The translations under genes were made by a program, and so were the position numbers. The notes beneath the pieces are model-generated. The model searched no databases. It worked only from the letters and a program-made list of their open reading frames with translations, and was not told the DNA's origin. Shown here in pieces: positions 1-8,582 of a stretch of 64,000 bases of DNA; within the stretch, counting starts at the first letter, position 1, and each line of letters opens with the position of its first letter. Source of the stretch: Roseomonas sp. KE0001. GTDB lineage: Bacteria; Pseudomonadota; Alphaproteobacteria; Acetobacterales; Acetobacteraceae. The stretch is from assembly GCF_016107285.1 (NCBI RefSeq), contig NZ_RCVQ01000002.1, positions 1-64,000 on the forward strand, written 5' to 3'.

Positions 1-27
1 CGGCGCCCAGGATCGGTTGAGGAACCC

Positions 28-55
28 CCGGCCGGAGGGGCGCCCCTCCGGCCGG
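28..55. terminator. Perfect 28-bp palindrome after the siderophore receptor gene
   Basis: Two 14-base arms (CCGGCCGGAGGGGC and its reverse complement) meet without a spacer 20 bases beyond the stop of the receptor gene. RNA from the minus strand would fold into a very stable hairpin and continue into GGGGGTTCC. There is no clear U-run, so it may be a Rho-assisted or processing hairpin rather than a classic intrinsic terminator. Confidence 0.4.
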
Positions 56-75
56 CCCCCGTCAGCCGGTTTGCC

Positions 76-2253
76 TCACCACTTGTAGGTGAGGCTGCCC
101 AGGACGTTCAGGCGGTTGCCGTAGAAGCAGCCGTTCTCGCCCGAGCAGCGGCCGACATAGCGCGTATCCGCCAGGTTGCTGGCGGCGACGGCGAATTCGA
201 AGCCCTTCGCCCGTTCGCTCAGCTTCGACAGGTCGTAGCGCAGCGCGGCGTCGAAGAGGGTGGTGGAGGGCACGACCGCGCCACCGGTGTTCACCGCCGA
301 GGTATTGCCGAGATAGCGGATGCCGGCGCCGAGCGTCAGGCCGGAGAGCGGGCCCCGGGCCTGCACGAAGGTGTACTCGGCATAGAGCCCGGCATTGTTC
401 TTGGCGACGCCGGCCGGGCGGTGGCCGAGCTCGGCCGCCGTGTTGCTGCGGGTGATCTCCGGGTCGAGATAGGTGTAGGACGCGACCAGGCTGACGCCCT
501 GGCCCAGCTCCGCCACCCCCTCGACCTCGACGCCGCGCACGCGGATCTCGCCCACCGCCACCTGATCGAAGGGGCTGTTCGGGTCCGGCGTCAGGGTGTT
601 CTTCTGCGTCAGATGGAAGGCGGCGACCTGCATGAAGCTGCGCAGGCCGCGCGGCTGGTACTTCAGGCCGACCTCGTACTGCTCACCCTCCAGCGGCTGC
701 CAGGCATTGCCGGCGCCGTCGGTGCCGATCTGTGGCTGGAAGGAGCGGGCATAGCTGGCATAGGGGGCGAGGCCATTATCGGCCAGGTAGAGCGCGCCGA
801 GGCGCCAGGTGAAGGCATCGTCGTTCTGGTAGCGCGTGATGCCGGCGTCGCGGTCGTCCACATCGGACAGCGCCCAGTCCTGGCGGATGCCGGCGGTGAC
901 GACCAGGCGGTCGAAGCGGATCTGGTCCTGCAGGTAGAGGCCGTATTGCGTGTTCACCTGCCGCACATTGTCATAGGGCGCGGTCAGCGCCGGGACGGGG
1001 CTGCCATAGACCGGCGCGAAGACATCGAGCCCGCTGGCGAAGGCGAAGTACTGCGCGTTGCGGTAGTTGATCTGGCTGTAGTCGAAGCCGCCCAGCAGGG
1101 TGTGGCGCACCGGCCCGGTGGTGAACTCGGCCTTCACCTGATTGTCCACCTGGAAGGTGGCGACATCGATATCGGCGCGGTAGGCGAAGCGGTTCAGCGT
1201 CCGCCGGTCGGCCTGCAGGCCGCCGCCATAGACCTGCTCCCAGTCGATCTCGGTCTGGGCGTAGCGCAGGTTCTGCTGCACCGACCAGACATTGTTGAAG
1301 CGGTGCGAGATCTCGTAGCCGACGCCGAACTGCGTGCGGTTGAAATGGTCGAAGTCCGGCTCGCCGGTGAAGCGGTCGCGGCTGATGCGGCCGAAGGGCG
1401 TGCGCACGACCGTGCCGTCATAGGGCAGGAACTGGTTCCCCGAGGTCTGGTCGCGCTGATAGTAGGTCAGCAGCGTCAGGCTGGTGTTGTCATCGGGACG
1501 GAAGGTGAGGGAGGGCGCCAGGAAGATGCGGTCGTCCTTGACGTAATCCACCGTCGTGTCGGCGTCGCGCACCAGCCCGGTGAAGCCATAGAGCCACTTG
1601 CCGTCGGCGGTCAGCGGGCCGCTCGATCGGCCCTGCGCCTGCAGGCGGTTGTGCAGCCCGGCGGTGAGCCGCACCTCCCCGGTGGCGAAGTCGCTCGGGC
1701 GGCGCTGCACCATGTTCACGAGGCCGCCGGGCGCGATCTGCCCGTAGAGCACCGAGGTCGGGCCGCGCAGCACCTCGTAGCGCTCCAGCCCGTAGGTCTC
1801 GAAGACGCTGCCGGCATAGCCGGTGTTGTAGCGCAGCCCGTCGAGGAAGAGGCCGTTGTCCTGGGCGTTGAAGCCGCGCAGCTGGAACCAGTCGGTGCGG
1901 CTGTCGGTGCCGTAGTTCTCGCCGCGGATGCCGGCGGTGTAGCGCAGCGCCTCGCCGAGCGTCTGCGCCTGGCGGGCGTCGATCTGGTCGCGCGGGACGA
2001 CGCTGATGGACTGCGGATTCTCGATCAGCGGCGTGTCGGTCTTGGTGCCGGTGATCTGCTGCTCGGCGACGAAGCCCCGCACCGGATCCAGGGCCCGCTC
2101 GGCCTGGCCGGTGACGTCCACCTCCGGCAGCAGCTGGACCGTGCCATCGGCCGCCTGGGCGAGGGCGCCGGCCACCGGCAGGGCCAGCGGCGCGGCGAGT
2201 GCAGTGCCCAGCAGGAGAAGCAGTCGGCGCGGGGCCGTGGGCGAGGAGGGCAT
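76..2253 (-). CDS. TonB-dependent siderophore receptor, FhuA-like
   Basis: Outer-membrane gated channel of 725 aa that imports ferric siderophores using energy from TonB. The protein has a signal peptide ending near ALAQA, a TonB-box-like segment (LPEVDVTG), a plug domain (about residues 65-170, with DTPLIENPQSISVV and FQLRGF) and a 22-strand barrel ending in the aromatic YKW. The late pair of cysteines in CSGENGCFYGN is typical of ferrichrome-type receptors, so a hydroxamate ligand is likely but unproven. The ATG at 2253 is preferred over an upstream in-frame ATG because GGAG lies 6 bases before it and the signal peptide follows directly. A possible Fur site lies upstream. No siderophore ABC transporter or tonB/exbBD is adjacent. 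Confidence 0.93.
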   Translation of the reverse strand: MPSSPTAPRRLLLLLGTALAAPLALPVAGALAQAADGTVQLLPEVDVTGQAERALDPVRGFVAEQQITGTKTDTPLIENPQSISVVPRDQIDARQAQTLGEALRYTAGIRGENYGTDSRTDWFQLRGFNAQDNGLFLDGLRYNTGYAGSVFETYGLERYEVLRGPTSVLYGQIAPGGLVNMVQRRPSDFATGEVRLTAGLHNRLQAQGRSSGPLTADGKWLYGFTGLVRDADTTVDYVKDDRIFLAPSLTFRPDDNTSLTLLTYYQRDQTSGNQFLPYDGTVVRTPFGRISRDRFTGEPDFDHFNRTQFGVGYEISHRFNNVWSVQQNLRYAQTEIDWEQVYGGGLQADRRTLNRFAYRADIDVATFQVDNQVKAEFTTGPVRHTLLGGFDYSQINYRNAQYFAFASGLDVFAPVYGSPVPALTAPYDNVRQVNTQYGLYLQDQIRFDRLVVTAGIRQDWALSDVDDRDAGITRYQNDDAFTWRLGALYLADNGLAPYASYARSFQPQIGTDGAGNAWQPLEGEQYEVGLKYQPRGLRSFMQVAAFHLTQKNTLTPDPNSPFDQVAVGEIRVRGVEVEGVAELGQGVSLVASYTYLDPEITRSNTAAELGHRPAGVAKNNAGLYAEYTFVQARGPLSGLTLGAGIRYLGNTSAVNTGGAVVPSTTLFDAALRYDLSKLSERAKGFEFAVAASNLADTRYVGRCSGENGCFYGNRLNVLGSLTYKW

Positions 2254-2292
2254 GGCGTTCTCCGGAGGGCTGCATCCCGCCCATGGCACTCC

Positions 2293-2311
2293 TGAGAACG
2301 CTTCGCAATGG
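2293..2311 (-). promoter_or_regulatory. Possible Fur box upstream of the siderophore receptor
   Basis: On the minus strand the stretch contains TTGCGAAGCGTTCTCA, about 40 bases before the receptor start codon. It resembles the TTGCGAATGATTCTCA form of Fur boxes seen before many TonB-dependent receptors and differs from it in three positions. Iron repression is expected for such a gene; the site itself is a visual match only. Confidence 0.35.
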
Positions 2312-2388
2312 CAATCACGGACGCTCCGCGCGCGGGCCACGGCTTTCCGCCGGCCTGTGTCACGGGCGCCACGAAGCGGGGAAAAGCC

Positions 2389-2670
2389 CTATCGCACGGC
2401 GGTTTGCCGCCGGGGCTGGGCCGCGCGGTCGGGGGGCGCCGCCGGCGACGGCGGGGGCTGCCAGTCCAGGACCGGCACCGGCGCCGGCATTGGCGCGAGG
2501 GCCGGCGAGCCGCCGGCCGCCGGGGCCTGCCAGAAGCGGTCGAACTGGCTGCTGGTGCTGGTCATCAGATCCCCGCGCGGGCCGGTGTCATTCGGCCAGC
2601 TTTGTGCCTGGGCCAGACCGGGGGCGAGTGCGGCCGCCGCCAGGAGCAGCAATCCGGGCGCGAATCTCAT
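2389..2670 (-). CDS. Small secreted proline-rich protein, unknown function
   Basis: A 93-aa protein with a typical signal peptide (MRFAPGLLLLAAAALAPGLAQAQ, cut after AQA) followed by a low-complexity region rich in Pro and Ala. I recognise no domain. The ATG at 2670 is chosen because the signal peptide begins there; an ATG five codons upstream is also possible. It lies 135 bases upstream of the receptor gene on the same strand, but the receptor has its own promoter region between them. Short length and biased composition leave some doubt that it is expressed. Confidence 0.5.
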   Translation of the reverse strand: MRFAPGLLLLAAAALAPGLAQAQSWPNDTGPRGDLMTSTSSQFDRFWQAPAAGGSPALAPMPAPVPVLDWQPPPSPAAPPDRAAQPRRQTAVR

Positions 2671-2764
2671 GGGATCGACATCCATTCCAGGTGGTGTCGT
2701 ATCCTGGCGTCACGGCCGGACGGATTTCAAGCCTCCTTCGTGCCCAGGCCCCGCGGGAAGGGCC

Positions 2765-3571
2765 TTAGCGCAGGCCGAGCCAGGCGAGGATCAGCAGGCC
2801 GAGGGCGATGCGGTACCACGCGAAGGGGGTGAAGCCGATGCGGCTGATCACGTTCATCAGCCAGCGGACCACCAGCAGCGCAACGATGAAGGCGGCGATG
2901 AAGCCCACCGCGATCTGCCCGCTGGCCGAGAGGTCCAGCACCGCGCGGTTCCTCCACAGGCTGAAGGTGGTGGCGGCGATCATGGTCGGCACCGCGAGCA
3001 GGAAGCTGAACTCGGCGGCGGTGCGGCGATCCACGCCGACCAGCAGGGCGCTGATGATGGTGGCGCCGGAGCGGCTGGTGCCCGGGATCATCGCCAGCGC
3101 CTGGCCGAAGCCGATTAGCAGCGCGGCCAGCGGCCCGATCTCCGGCACGGAATGGATGCTGGGCGCCGGGCGCAGCCTCTCGATGGCGATGATGACGATG
3201 CCGCCCAGGATCAGCGCCACCGCGACGACGAAGGGCGTGTAGAGCAGGTCCGTCACCGTCCTGTAGAGCGTGGCGCCGAAGACCATGGCGGGCAGGAAGG
3301 CCAGCAGCAGGTTGAGGGCGAAGTAGTATTCGGTGCTGCCCCGCTTCCACATGCCGAAGGCGATGCGCAGCAGCGTCGCGCGGAACAGCCAGATCACCGC
3401 CAGCACGGCGCCGAGCTGGATGCTGATCTCGAAGGTCTTGCCGGGCGGCCCCTGGAAGCCGATGGCCTCGCCGAGAAGGATCAGGTGGCCGGTGGAGGAG
3501 ATGGGGAGGAACTCGGTCAGCCCCTCCACGATCCCCATCATCAGCGCGGAGAGAAGCGAGGCGAAATCCAT
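2765..3571 (-). CDS. uppP: Undecaprenyl-diphosphatase UppP (BacA)
   Basis: Inner-membrane phosphatase of 268 aa that converts undecaprenyl diphosphate to the monophosphate and so recycles the lipid carrier for peptidoglycan and other surface glycans; it also gives bacitracin resistance. Family motifs are clear: EGLTEFLPISSTGHL near the N-terminus and PGTSRSGATI in the second half, with about eight hydrophobic segments. The ATG at 3571 has AGGA upstream and gives the usual family length; a longer frame adds 18 unlikely residues. It appears to be a single-gene unit. Confidence 0.96.
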   Translation of the reverse strand: MDFASLLSALMMGIVEGLTEFLPISSTGHLILLGEAIGFQGPPGKTFEISIQLGAVLAVIWLFRATLLRIAFGMWKRGSTEYYFALNLLLAFLPAMVFGATLYRTVTDLLYTPFVVAVALILGGIVIIAIERLRPAPSIHSVPEIGPLAALLIGFGQALAMIPGTSRSGATIISALLVGVDRRTAAEFSFLLAVPTMIAATTFSLWRNRAVLDLSASGQIAVGFIAAFIVALLVVRWLMNVISRIGFTPFAWYRIALGLLILAWLGLR

Positions 3572-3725
3572 GGCGACATCCTGCTCTGGGATGGCCCGGA
3601 TAGCTCGCACCGCCGGAACTGTCACGCCGCGCGAGACCCCGGCCGCCGCCGCCCGGGATGAAATCCAGGACAGGGGCGGTCAGGATCGCGTCAGCGGCCC
3701 GATCGGGGACCCGACCGGGGGGCGA

Positions 3726-4811
3726 TCAGCGCACGGTCTGGCCGGCGGTGAAGGCGAAGTTGTCGAAGGAGTTCTCGGCGACGCGGAACCAGGCGTAGCT
3801 GTCGTCGCGGAAGCGGCGCTGCGACTCCCAGAGCTTCCTGAAGCGCTCGTTCTTCGCCGAGATCTCGTCGTACAGCTCATGCGTCGCCTTCCAGGAGGCG
3901 GCGAGGATCTCGCGCGACCAGGGGCGGAGCTGCGCGCCGGCGGCGATGAGGCGGCGCATGGCCTGCGGGTTGGCGGCGTCGTAGCGCGCGGTCATGTCCT
4001 GGTCGGCCTCGGAGCAGGCGGCCTCCAGCGCCGCCTTGTAGGCGGGCGGCAGGGCGTCGTGCGCCTGCTTGCCGATCAGCAGCGCGGTGCGGGCGGAGGG
4101 CTCCCAGAAGCCGGGGAAGTAGTAGTTTGGCGCCACCCGGGCGAAGCCCAGCTTCTCGTCGTCATAGGGGCCGACGAACTCGACCGCGTCCAGCGTGCCC
4201 CGCTCCAGCGCCGGGTAGATGTCGGCCGCCGCCACCTGGGTCGGCACCGCGCCAAGCTTGGCGAAGACCTGCCCGGCGATGCCGGCGATGCGGAACTTCA
4301 GCCCCTGCAGGTCGGCCAGCGTCTTCACCTCCTTGCGGAACCAGCCGCCCATCTGGGCGCCGGTGTCGCCGGCCGGGATGAAGACGATGTTGTAGTCGGC
4401 GAAGAACTCCTGGGCCAGGGCGGCGCCGCCCCCGTGGCTGTACCAGGCCTTGTTCATCCGGGTGTTCAGGCCGAAGGGGATGGTGGTGAAGAAGGCGAAG
4501 GTCGGGTCCTTGCCGATCCAGTAGTAGGCCGGCGCGTGGGCGCATTCGACCGTGCCGGCCTGCACCGCGTCCAGCGCCTGCAGCCCGCCGACGATCTCGC
4601 CGGCCGGAAAGACGCGGATCTGGAACTTGTTGTCCGTCATGGCGGCGACGCGGCGGGCGATCAGCTCCGGGGCGCCGAACAGGATGTCCAGGTTGCGCGG
4701 GAAGGCGCTGGTCAGGCGCCAGCGCACGTCGGGGGCGGATTGCGCCAGGGCGGGTGCGGCGAGGGCGGCCGGCGCGGTGGCGGCGGCGCCGAGCAGGGCG
4801 CGGCGGTTCAT
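3726..4811 (-). CDS. TRAP transporter solute-binding protein, TakP-like (orphan)
   Basis: Periplasmic binding protein of 361 aa of the DctP family, which delivers carboxylates to TRAP membrane subunits. It has an N-terminal signal with twin arginine (MNRRALLGAAATAP). The stretch FRIAGIAGQVFAKLGAVP and the EFVGPYDDEKLGF motif match the branch that binds 2-oxoacids or lactate, so a monocarboxylate ligand is likely. The start has a strong GGAGGAAG sequence 8 bases upstream. No DctQ or DctM gene lies on either side, so its membrane partner must be encoded elsewhere if it exists. Confidence 0.9.
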   Translation of the reverse strand: MNRRALLGAAATAPAALAAPALAQSAPDVRWRLTSAFPRNLDILFGAPELIARRVAAMTDNKFQIRVFPAGEIVGGLQALDAVQAGTVECAHAPAYYWIGKDPTFAFFTTIPFGLNTRMNKAWYSHGGGAALAQEFFADYNIVFIPAGDTGAQMGGWFRKEVKTLADLQGLKFRIAGIAGQVFAKLGAVPTQVAAADIYPALERGTLDAVEFVGPYDDEKLGFARVAPNYYFPGFWEPSARTALLIGKQAHDALPPAYKAALEAACSEADQDMTARYDAANPQAMRRLIAAGAQLRPWSREILAASWKATHELYDEISAKNERFRKLWESQRRFRDDSYAWFRVAENSFDNFAFTAGQTVR

Positions 4812-4978
4812 GACGGTGTCTTCCTCCCCAGGGGATGCGGCGGCCGGTTGACCCGGCATTCACCTGCTTTATCCCGGAACGATGCGGGGCGAAACCATCC
4901 TGCGCGAACCAATGGACGGCGAACCAGGGGGCGCGAAGCCGGTGGGCCGGCCCCGCCCGGGGCCGGCCACGCGGTCGG

Positions 4979-6283
4979 TCAGTAGCGATAGGCCTCGTGC
5001 TTGAACGGGCCGCTCGCCGGCACGCCGATATACTCCGCCTGGGCGGGGGACAGCCTGGTCAGCTTGGCGCCGACCTTGGCCAAGTGCAGGGCCGCCACCT
5101 TCTCGTCCAGCTTCTTGGGCAGGGTGTAGACCTTGCACTCGTAGTTCTGGTGGTTGGTCCAGAGCTCGATCTGCGCCAGCGTCTGGTTGGAGAAGCTGGC
5201 GGACATCACGAAGCTCGGGTGCCCGGTGGCGTTGCCGAGGTTCACCAGGCGGCCTTCCGACAGCACGATCAGGCGCTTGCCGTCGGGGAAGATCACCTCG
5301 TCCACCTGCGGCTTGACATTGTCCCACTGGAAGTTCCGCAGGGCGCCGATCTGGATCTCGCTGTCGAAGTGCCCGATGTTGCAGACGATGGCGCGGTGCT
5401 TCATCGCCCGCATGTGGTCGAGCGTGATGACGTCCACATTGCCGGTCGCGGTGACGAAGATGTCGCCCTTCGGCGCCGCATCCTCCATCGTCACCACCTC
5501 ATAGCCTTCCATGGCGGCCTGCAGGGCGCAGATCGGGTCGGCCTCGGTCACCATCACGCGGCAGCCGGCGTTGCGCAGCGAGGCGGCCGAGCCCTTGCCG
5601 ACATCGCCATAGCCGGCGACGACGGCGATCTTGCCCGCCATCATCACGTCCGTGCCGCGGCGGATGGCGTCGACCAGGCTCTCGCGGCAGCCATAGAGGT
5701 TGTCGAACTTCGACTTGGTGACGCTGTCGTTCACGTTGATGGCCGGAACCTTCAGCGTGCCCTTCTTCGCCATGTCCCACAGGCGGTGGACGCCCGTCGT
5801 GGTCTCCTCGGAGAGGCCGCGGACGTTCTTCAGCAGCTCGGGATACTTGTCGTGCATCAGCACGGTGAGATCCCCGCCGTCATCGAGGATCATGTTGATC
5901 TCCCAGCCATCCGGGCCCCGGATGGTCTGCTCGATGCACCACCAGAACTCCTCCTCGTTCATGCCCTTCCAGGCGAAGACGGGGATGCCGGCGGCGGCGA
6001 TGGCGGCGGCGGCGTGGTCCTGGGTCGAGAAGATGTTGCAGGAGGACCAGCGGACCTCGGCGCCGAGCGCGGTCAGCGTCTCGATCAGCACGGCGGTCTG
6101 GATGGTCATGTGCAGGCAGCCGGCGATGCGGGCGCCCTTCAGCGGCTGGGACGGGCCGTATTCGGCGCGGATGGCCATCAGGCCGGGCATCTCGTCCTCG
6201 GCCATGGAGATCTCCTTGCGGCCCCAGGCCGCCAGGGAGATGTCCTTGACCTTGTAGTCATGCTGGGCGTTCACGTCGGGCAT
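4979..6283 (-). CDS. ahcY: Adenosylhomocysteinase
   Basis: Cytoplasmic NAD-dependent enzyme of 434 aa that splits S-adenosylhomocysteine into adenosine and homocysteine, relieving product inhibition of methyltransferases. Visible hallmarks are [13 protein letters not shown] (substrate-binding segment), the NAD-binding [10 protein letters not shown], and the C-terminal KHEAYRY. The ATG at 6283 is preceded by GGAG at 8 bases; upstream in-frame residues do not look coding. An imperfect palindrome similar to the one in front of the SahR-like/metH genes lies 69 bases upstream and suggests control by that repressor. The linked PTS operon ends 117 bases upstream on the same strand, an order common in alphaproteobacteria. 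Confidence 0.98.
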   Translation of the reverse strand: MPDVNAQHDYKVKDISLAAWGRKEISMAEDEMPGLMAIRAEYGPSQPLKGARIAGCLHMTIQTAVLIETLTALGAEVRWSSCNIFSTQDHAAAAIAAAGIPVFAWKGMNEEEFWWCIEQTIRGPDGWEINMILDDGGDLTVLMHDKYPELLKNVRGLSEETTTGVHRLWDMAKKGTLKVPAINVNDSVTKSKFDNLYGCRESLVDAIRRGTDVMMAGKIAVVAGYGDVGKGSAASLRNAGCRVMVTEADPICALQAAMEGYEVVTMEDAAPKGDIFVTATGNVDVITLDHMRAMKHRAIVCNIGHFDSEIQIGALRNFQWDNVKPQVDEVIFPDGKRLIVLSEGRLVNLGNATGHPSFVMSASFSNQTLAQIELWTNHQNYECKVYTLPKKLDEKVAALHLAKVGAKLTRLSPAQAEYIGVPASGPFKHEAYRY

Positions 6284-6351
6284 AGTGCTTCTCCGGATCT
6301 GCCCCGGCGGGTAGCACAGGCGGCCGGCGGATGGCCAGCCCGTACGACGAA

Positions 6352-6373
6352 ACATAAGAATGTGTTTATATGT
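6352..6373. promoter_or_regulatory. Candidate SahR operator upstream of ahcY
   Basis: An AT-rich island in G+C-rich DNA with outer arms ACATA and TATGT around an imperfect inner palindrome (12 of 22 positions symmetrical). The outer arms match those of the palindrome at 52742-52763 just ahead of the SahR-like regulator gene. SahR of proteobacteria is known to bind AT-rich palindromes before ahcY and met genes and to be released by S-adenosylhomocysteine. A small symmetrical element, GGCGCT-GG-AGCGCC at 6380-6393, sits between this site and the end of ptsI and may help end the PTS transcript. Confidence 0.5.
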
Positions 6374-6400
6374 CCGGATGGCGCTGGAGCGCCCGCCGCT

Positions 6401-8224
6401 TCAGGCGGCCGCCTCGCCGAACTCCATCACCAGCTCCTGGATCCGCTTCGGGTCGCTCTGCTCCATGACGCGCCGGGCGAAGCGGGCGCAGTCGTCGATC
6501 TTGAGGGAGCGGACCATCTGCTTCACGCGCGGAATGGCGCTGGCATTCATCGAAAGGGTCCGCAGCCCGAGCCCGAGCAGCAGCGGCACCAGGCGGGGAT
6601 TGCCCGCCATCTCGCCGCAGACCGAGACCGGCATCCGCAGCCGCAGCGCCGCCTCGGTGGCGAACTGCACGAGGCGCAGCACGGCGGGGTGCAGCGGGTC
6701 GTAGAGATGCGCCACCTCGGTCTCGGCCCGGTCCACCGCCAGGGTGTACATGGCCAGGTCATTGGTGCCGATGGCGAAGAAATCCGCCTCCAGCGCGATG
6801 GCGTCCGCCGCCAGCGCGGCGCCCGGCGTCTCGATCATGACGCCGAGCGGCGGCAGGCGCTCGGGCAGGGGCGTGCCCTTGCGGCGCAGGCGGCGGGCCA
6901 CCCGCTCGTAGATCTCGCGAGCCTGGGCGACCTCCTCGGGCACCGTCACCATCGGCAGCAGCACCCGCACCGGACCCTGCGTCGCCACCCGCAGGATGGC
7001 CGCGAACTGCGCCTCCAGCAGCTCGGGGCGCTTCAGCAGCATGCGCACGCCGCGCAGGCCGAGCGCCGGGTTGGGGCCGCTGTGATAGGTCTCGACCCCG
7101 TCGGCCAGGGCCTGGATGTCCTTCTCGCCGCCCCAGTCCAGCACGCGGATGGTCACGCCGTCTCCCGCCAGGGGGCCGACGATCTGGCTGTAGGCCTCGA
7201 ACTGCGCATCCTCGTCCGGCAGGTCCTCACGGTTCATGAAGAGGAACTCGGTGCGCAGCAGGCCGATGCCCTGCGCCCCGGCCTGGGCGATCAGCGGCAG
7301 CTCGGCGGGGATCTCCAGATTGGCCTGCAGCTCCACCTCCTCGCCATCGAGCGTGATGGAGGGCAGGCGGCGCAGCTTGGCCAGCCGCGCCTTCTCCTTG
7401 GCATAGGCGGCGAGCGCCGCCCGGCCGGTCTCCAGCGCCTCCGCGCCCGGGCGCAGCACGACGGTGCCGAGGCCGCCGTCCAGCACCGCCTCGTCGCCGC
7501 GCCGCGCCGCCTCGCTCAGGCCGTGGCAGCCGAGCACGCTCGGAATGCCGAGGGCCCGCAGCATGATCGCGGTATGCCCGTCGGCGCCGCCCTCGTCGGT
7601 CGCCACGCCGGCGATCCGGGTGGGATCGAGCAGCGCGGCATCGGCCGGGGTCAGCTCCTCGGCCACCAGGATGGCGCCCTGGGGCACGTCCTTCAGGCTG
7701 CGGAAAGGGGTGGCGGTGAGGTTGCGGGTCAGGCGGCGGGCGATCTCGCGCACCTCGCCGGCGCGGCGGCGGAGGCCGGCCTTGTCGTCGTCCCGCGCGG
7801 CCAGGATGGCGGCGGCGATGGCCTCGGCCTCGTCCTGCACCGCCGTCTCGGCGGCCAGCAGCTCCTCGGCGATGCGGCGCCGCGCGCCGCGCAGCAGCCG
7901 GCTGTCCCGCAGCATCAGCCCATAGGCGTCGAGCAGCGGTTCCAGCTCCTCCTGCGCCTCCTCGGGCAGAATGGAGAGCCGGTTCTTCAGCTTGGTGACC
8001 TGCTTGCGGCTGAGGGCCACGGCGGCGGCCAGGCGGCCACGCTCCTCCTCGGCGGCGCCGGGGGCGATGGTGCGGCGCGGCGCCTCGGCCGGGGGCTCGC
8101 TGGTGTCATAGACGGCGCCGATCGCGACCCCGGGGGCGATGGGGATGCCGTGCAGGATGGCTTCCCGGGTCCGTCGGCCGACCCGCTTCGGCGCCTCGCT
8201 CTTCTCGGTCCTGTCAGTCTTCAT
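6401..8224 (-). CDS. ptsI: PTS enzyme I (phosphoenolpyruvate-protein phosphotransferase)
   Basis: Cytoplasmic enzyme of 607 aa that takes phosphate from phosphoenolpyruvate and passes it to HPr. The phosphorylatable histidine lies in GGADGHTAIMLRALGIPSV, the substrate-binding arginine in LLRTEFLFM, and the catalytic cysteine in SVCGEMAGNP. Length fits classic EI without the extra GAF domain of EI-Ntr. Its start overlaps the end of the HPr gene by 11 bases, so translation is probably coupled. No EIIB or EIIC gene is near, so the chain probably regulates rather than transports. Confidence 0.95.
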   Translation of the reverse strand: MKTDRTEKSEAPKRVGRRTREAILHGIPIAPGVAIGAVYDTSEPPAEAPRRTIAPGAAEEERGRLAAAVALSRKQVTKLKNRLSILPEEAQEELEPLLDAYGLMLRDSRLLRGARRRIAEELLAAETAVQDEAEAIAAAILAARDDDKAGLRRRAGEVREIARRLTRNLTATPFRSLKDVPQGAILVAEELTPADAALLDPTRIAGVATDEGGADGHTAIMLRALGIPSVLGCHGLSEAARRGDEAVLDGGLGTVVLRPGAEALETGRAALAAYAKEKARLAKLRRLPSITLDGEEVELQANLEIPAELPLIAQAGAQGIGLLRTEFLFMNREDLPDEDAQFEAYSQIVGPLAGDGVTIRVLDWGGEKDIQALADGVETYHSGPNPALGLRGVRMLLKRPELLEAQFAAILRVATQGPVRVLLPMVTVPEEVAQAREIYERVARRLRRKGTPLPERLPPLGVMIETPGAALAADAIALEADFFAIGTNDLAMYTLAVDRAETEVAHLYDPLHPAVLRLVQFATEAALRLRMPVSVCGEMAGNPRLVPLLLGLGLRTLSMNASAIPRVKQMVRSLKIDDCARFARRVMEQSDPKRIQELVMEFGEAAA

Positions 8225-8582
8225 GGAAGCCGGCCTCGATCAGGCCGGCGACCGCATCCAGCGCTTCCCGCGCATCCCACCCCTCGGCCTCCACCACGAC
8301 CTCGTTGCCCTGCCCGGCGCCGAGCATCATCAGCCCCATGATGGAGCAGGCGGGCACCTTCTGGCCATCATGCGAGACCGTGACGCAGGCCGAGAACCCC
8401 TCCGCCAGCGAGACCAACTTGGCGGCGGCGCGGGCGTGCAGGCCGCGGCTGTTCGGCACCCGGACGATGCGGCGCAGCAGCAGCGGGTTGCCCGCCTCGG
8501 CCGAGGCCTGCGCCGCGGCGCTGGAGCGGAAGACGTCGGACGGGGCGAGGCAGGCGGCCGGACGGGGAGGGAGCAGGGTCAC
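8214..8582 (-). CDS. ptsH: HPr phosphocarrier with N-terminal extension
   Basis: Phosphocarrier of 122 aa. The HPr domain covers about residues 34-122; the histidine phosphorylated by EI is in NSRGLHARAAAKL and the serine phosphorylated by HprK is in CSIMGLMMLG. The first 33 residues are an extra, low-complexity extension. A GTG at 8582 is taken as start because GAGGAAAG lies 7 bases before it and the GTG overlaps the stop of the EIIA gene by four bases (GTGA). If initiation were internal, the protein would be the normal ~90 aa, but no good internal ATG is seen. Confidence 0.9.
   Translation of the reverse strand: MTLLPPRPAACLAPSDVFRSSAAAQASAEAGNPLLLRRIVRVPNSRGLHARAAAKLVSLAEGFSACVTVSHDGQKVPACSIMGLMMLGAGQGNEVVVEAEGWDAREALDAVAGLIEAGFHED

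Noticed and set aside
6284-6400. A SAM or SAH riboswitch before ahcY
   Set aside because: Only ~70 bases separate the operator-like palindrome from the start codon, and I see no pseudoknot pattern of known SAM or SAH riboswitches; a protein-bound operator explains the symmetry better.
4835-8341. A 1168-aa plus-strand open frame across ahcY and ptsI
   Set aside because: It is the mirror image of two well-known genes on the other strand and is Gly/Ala/Arg/Gln/His-rich without domains; G+C-rich codons keep the antisense frame open.
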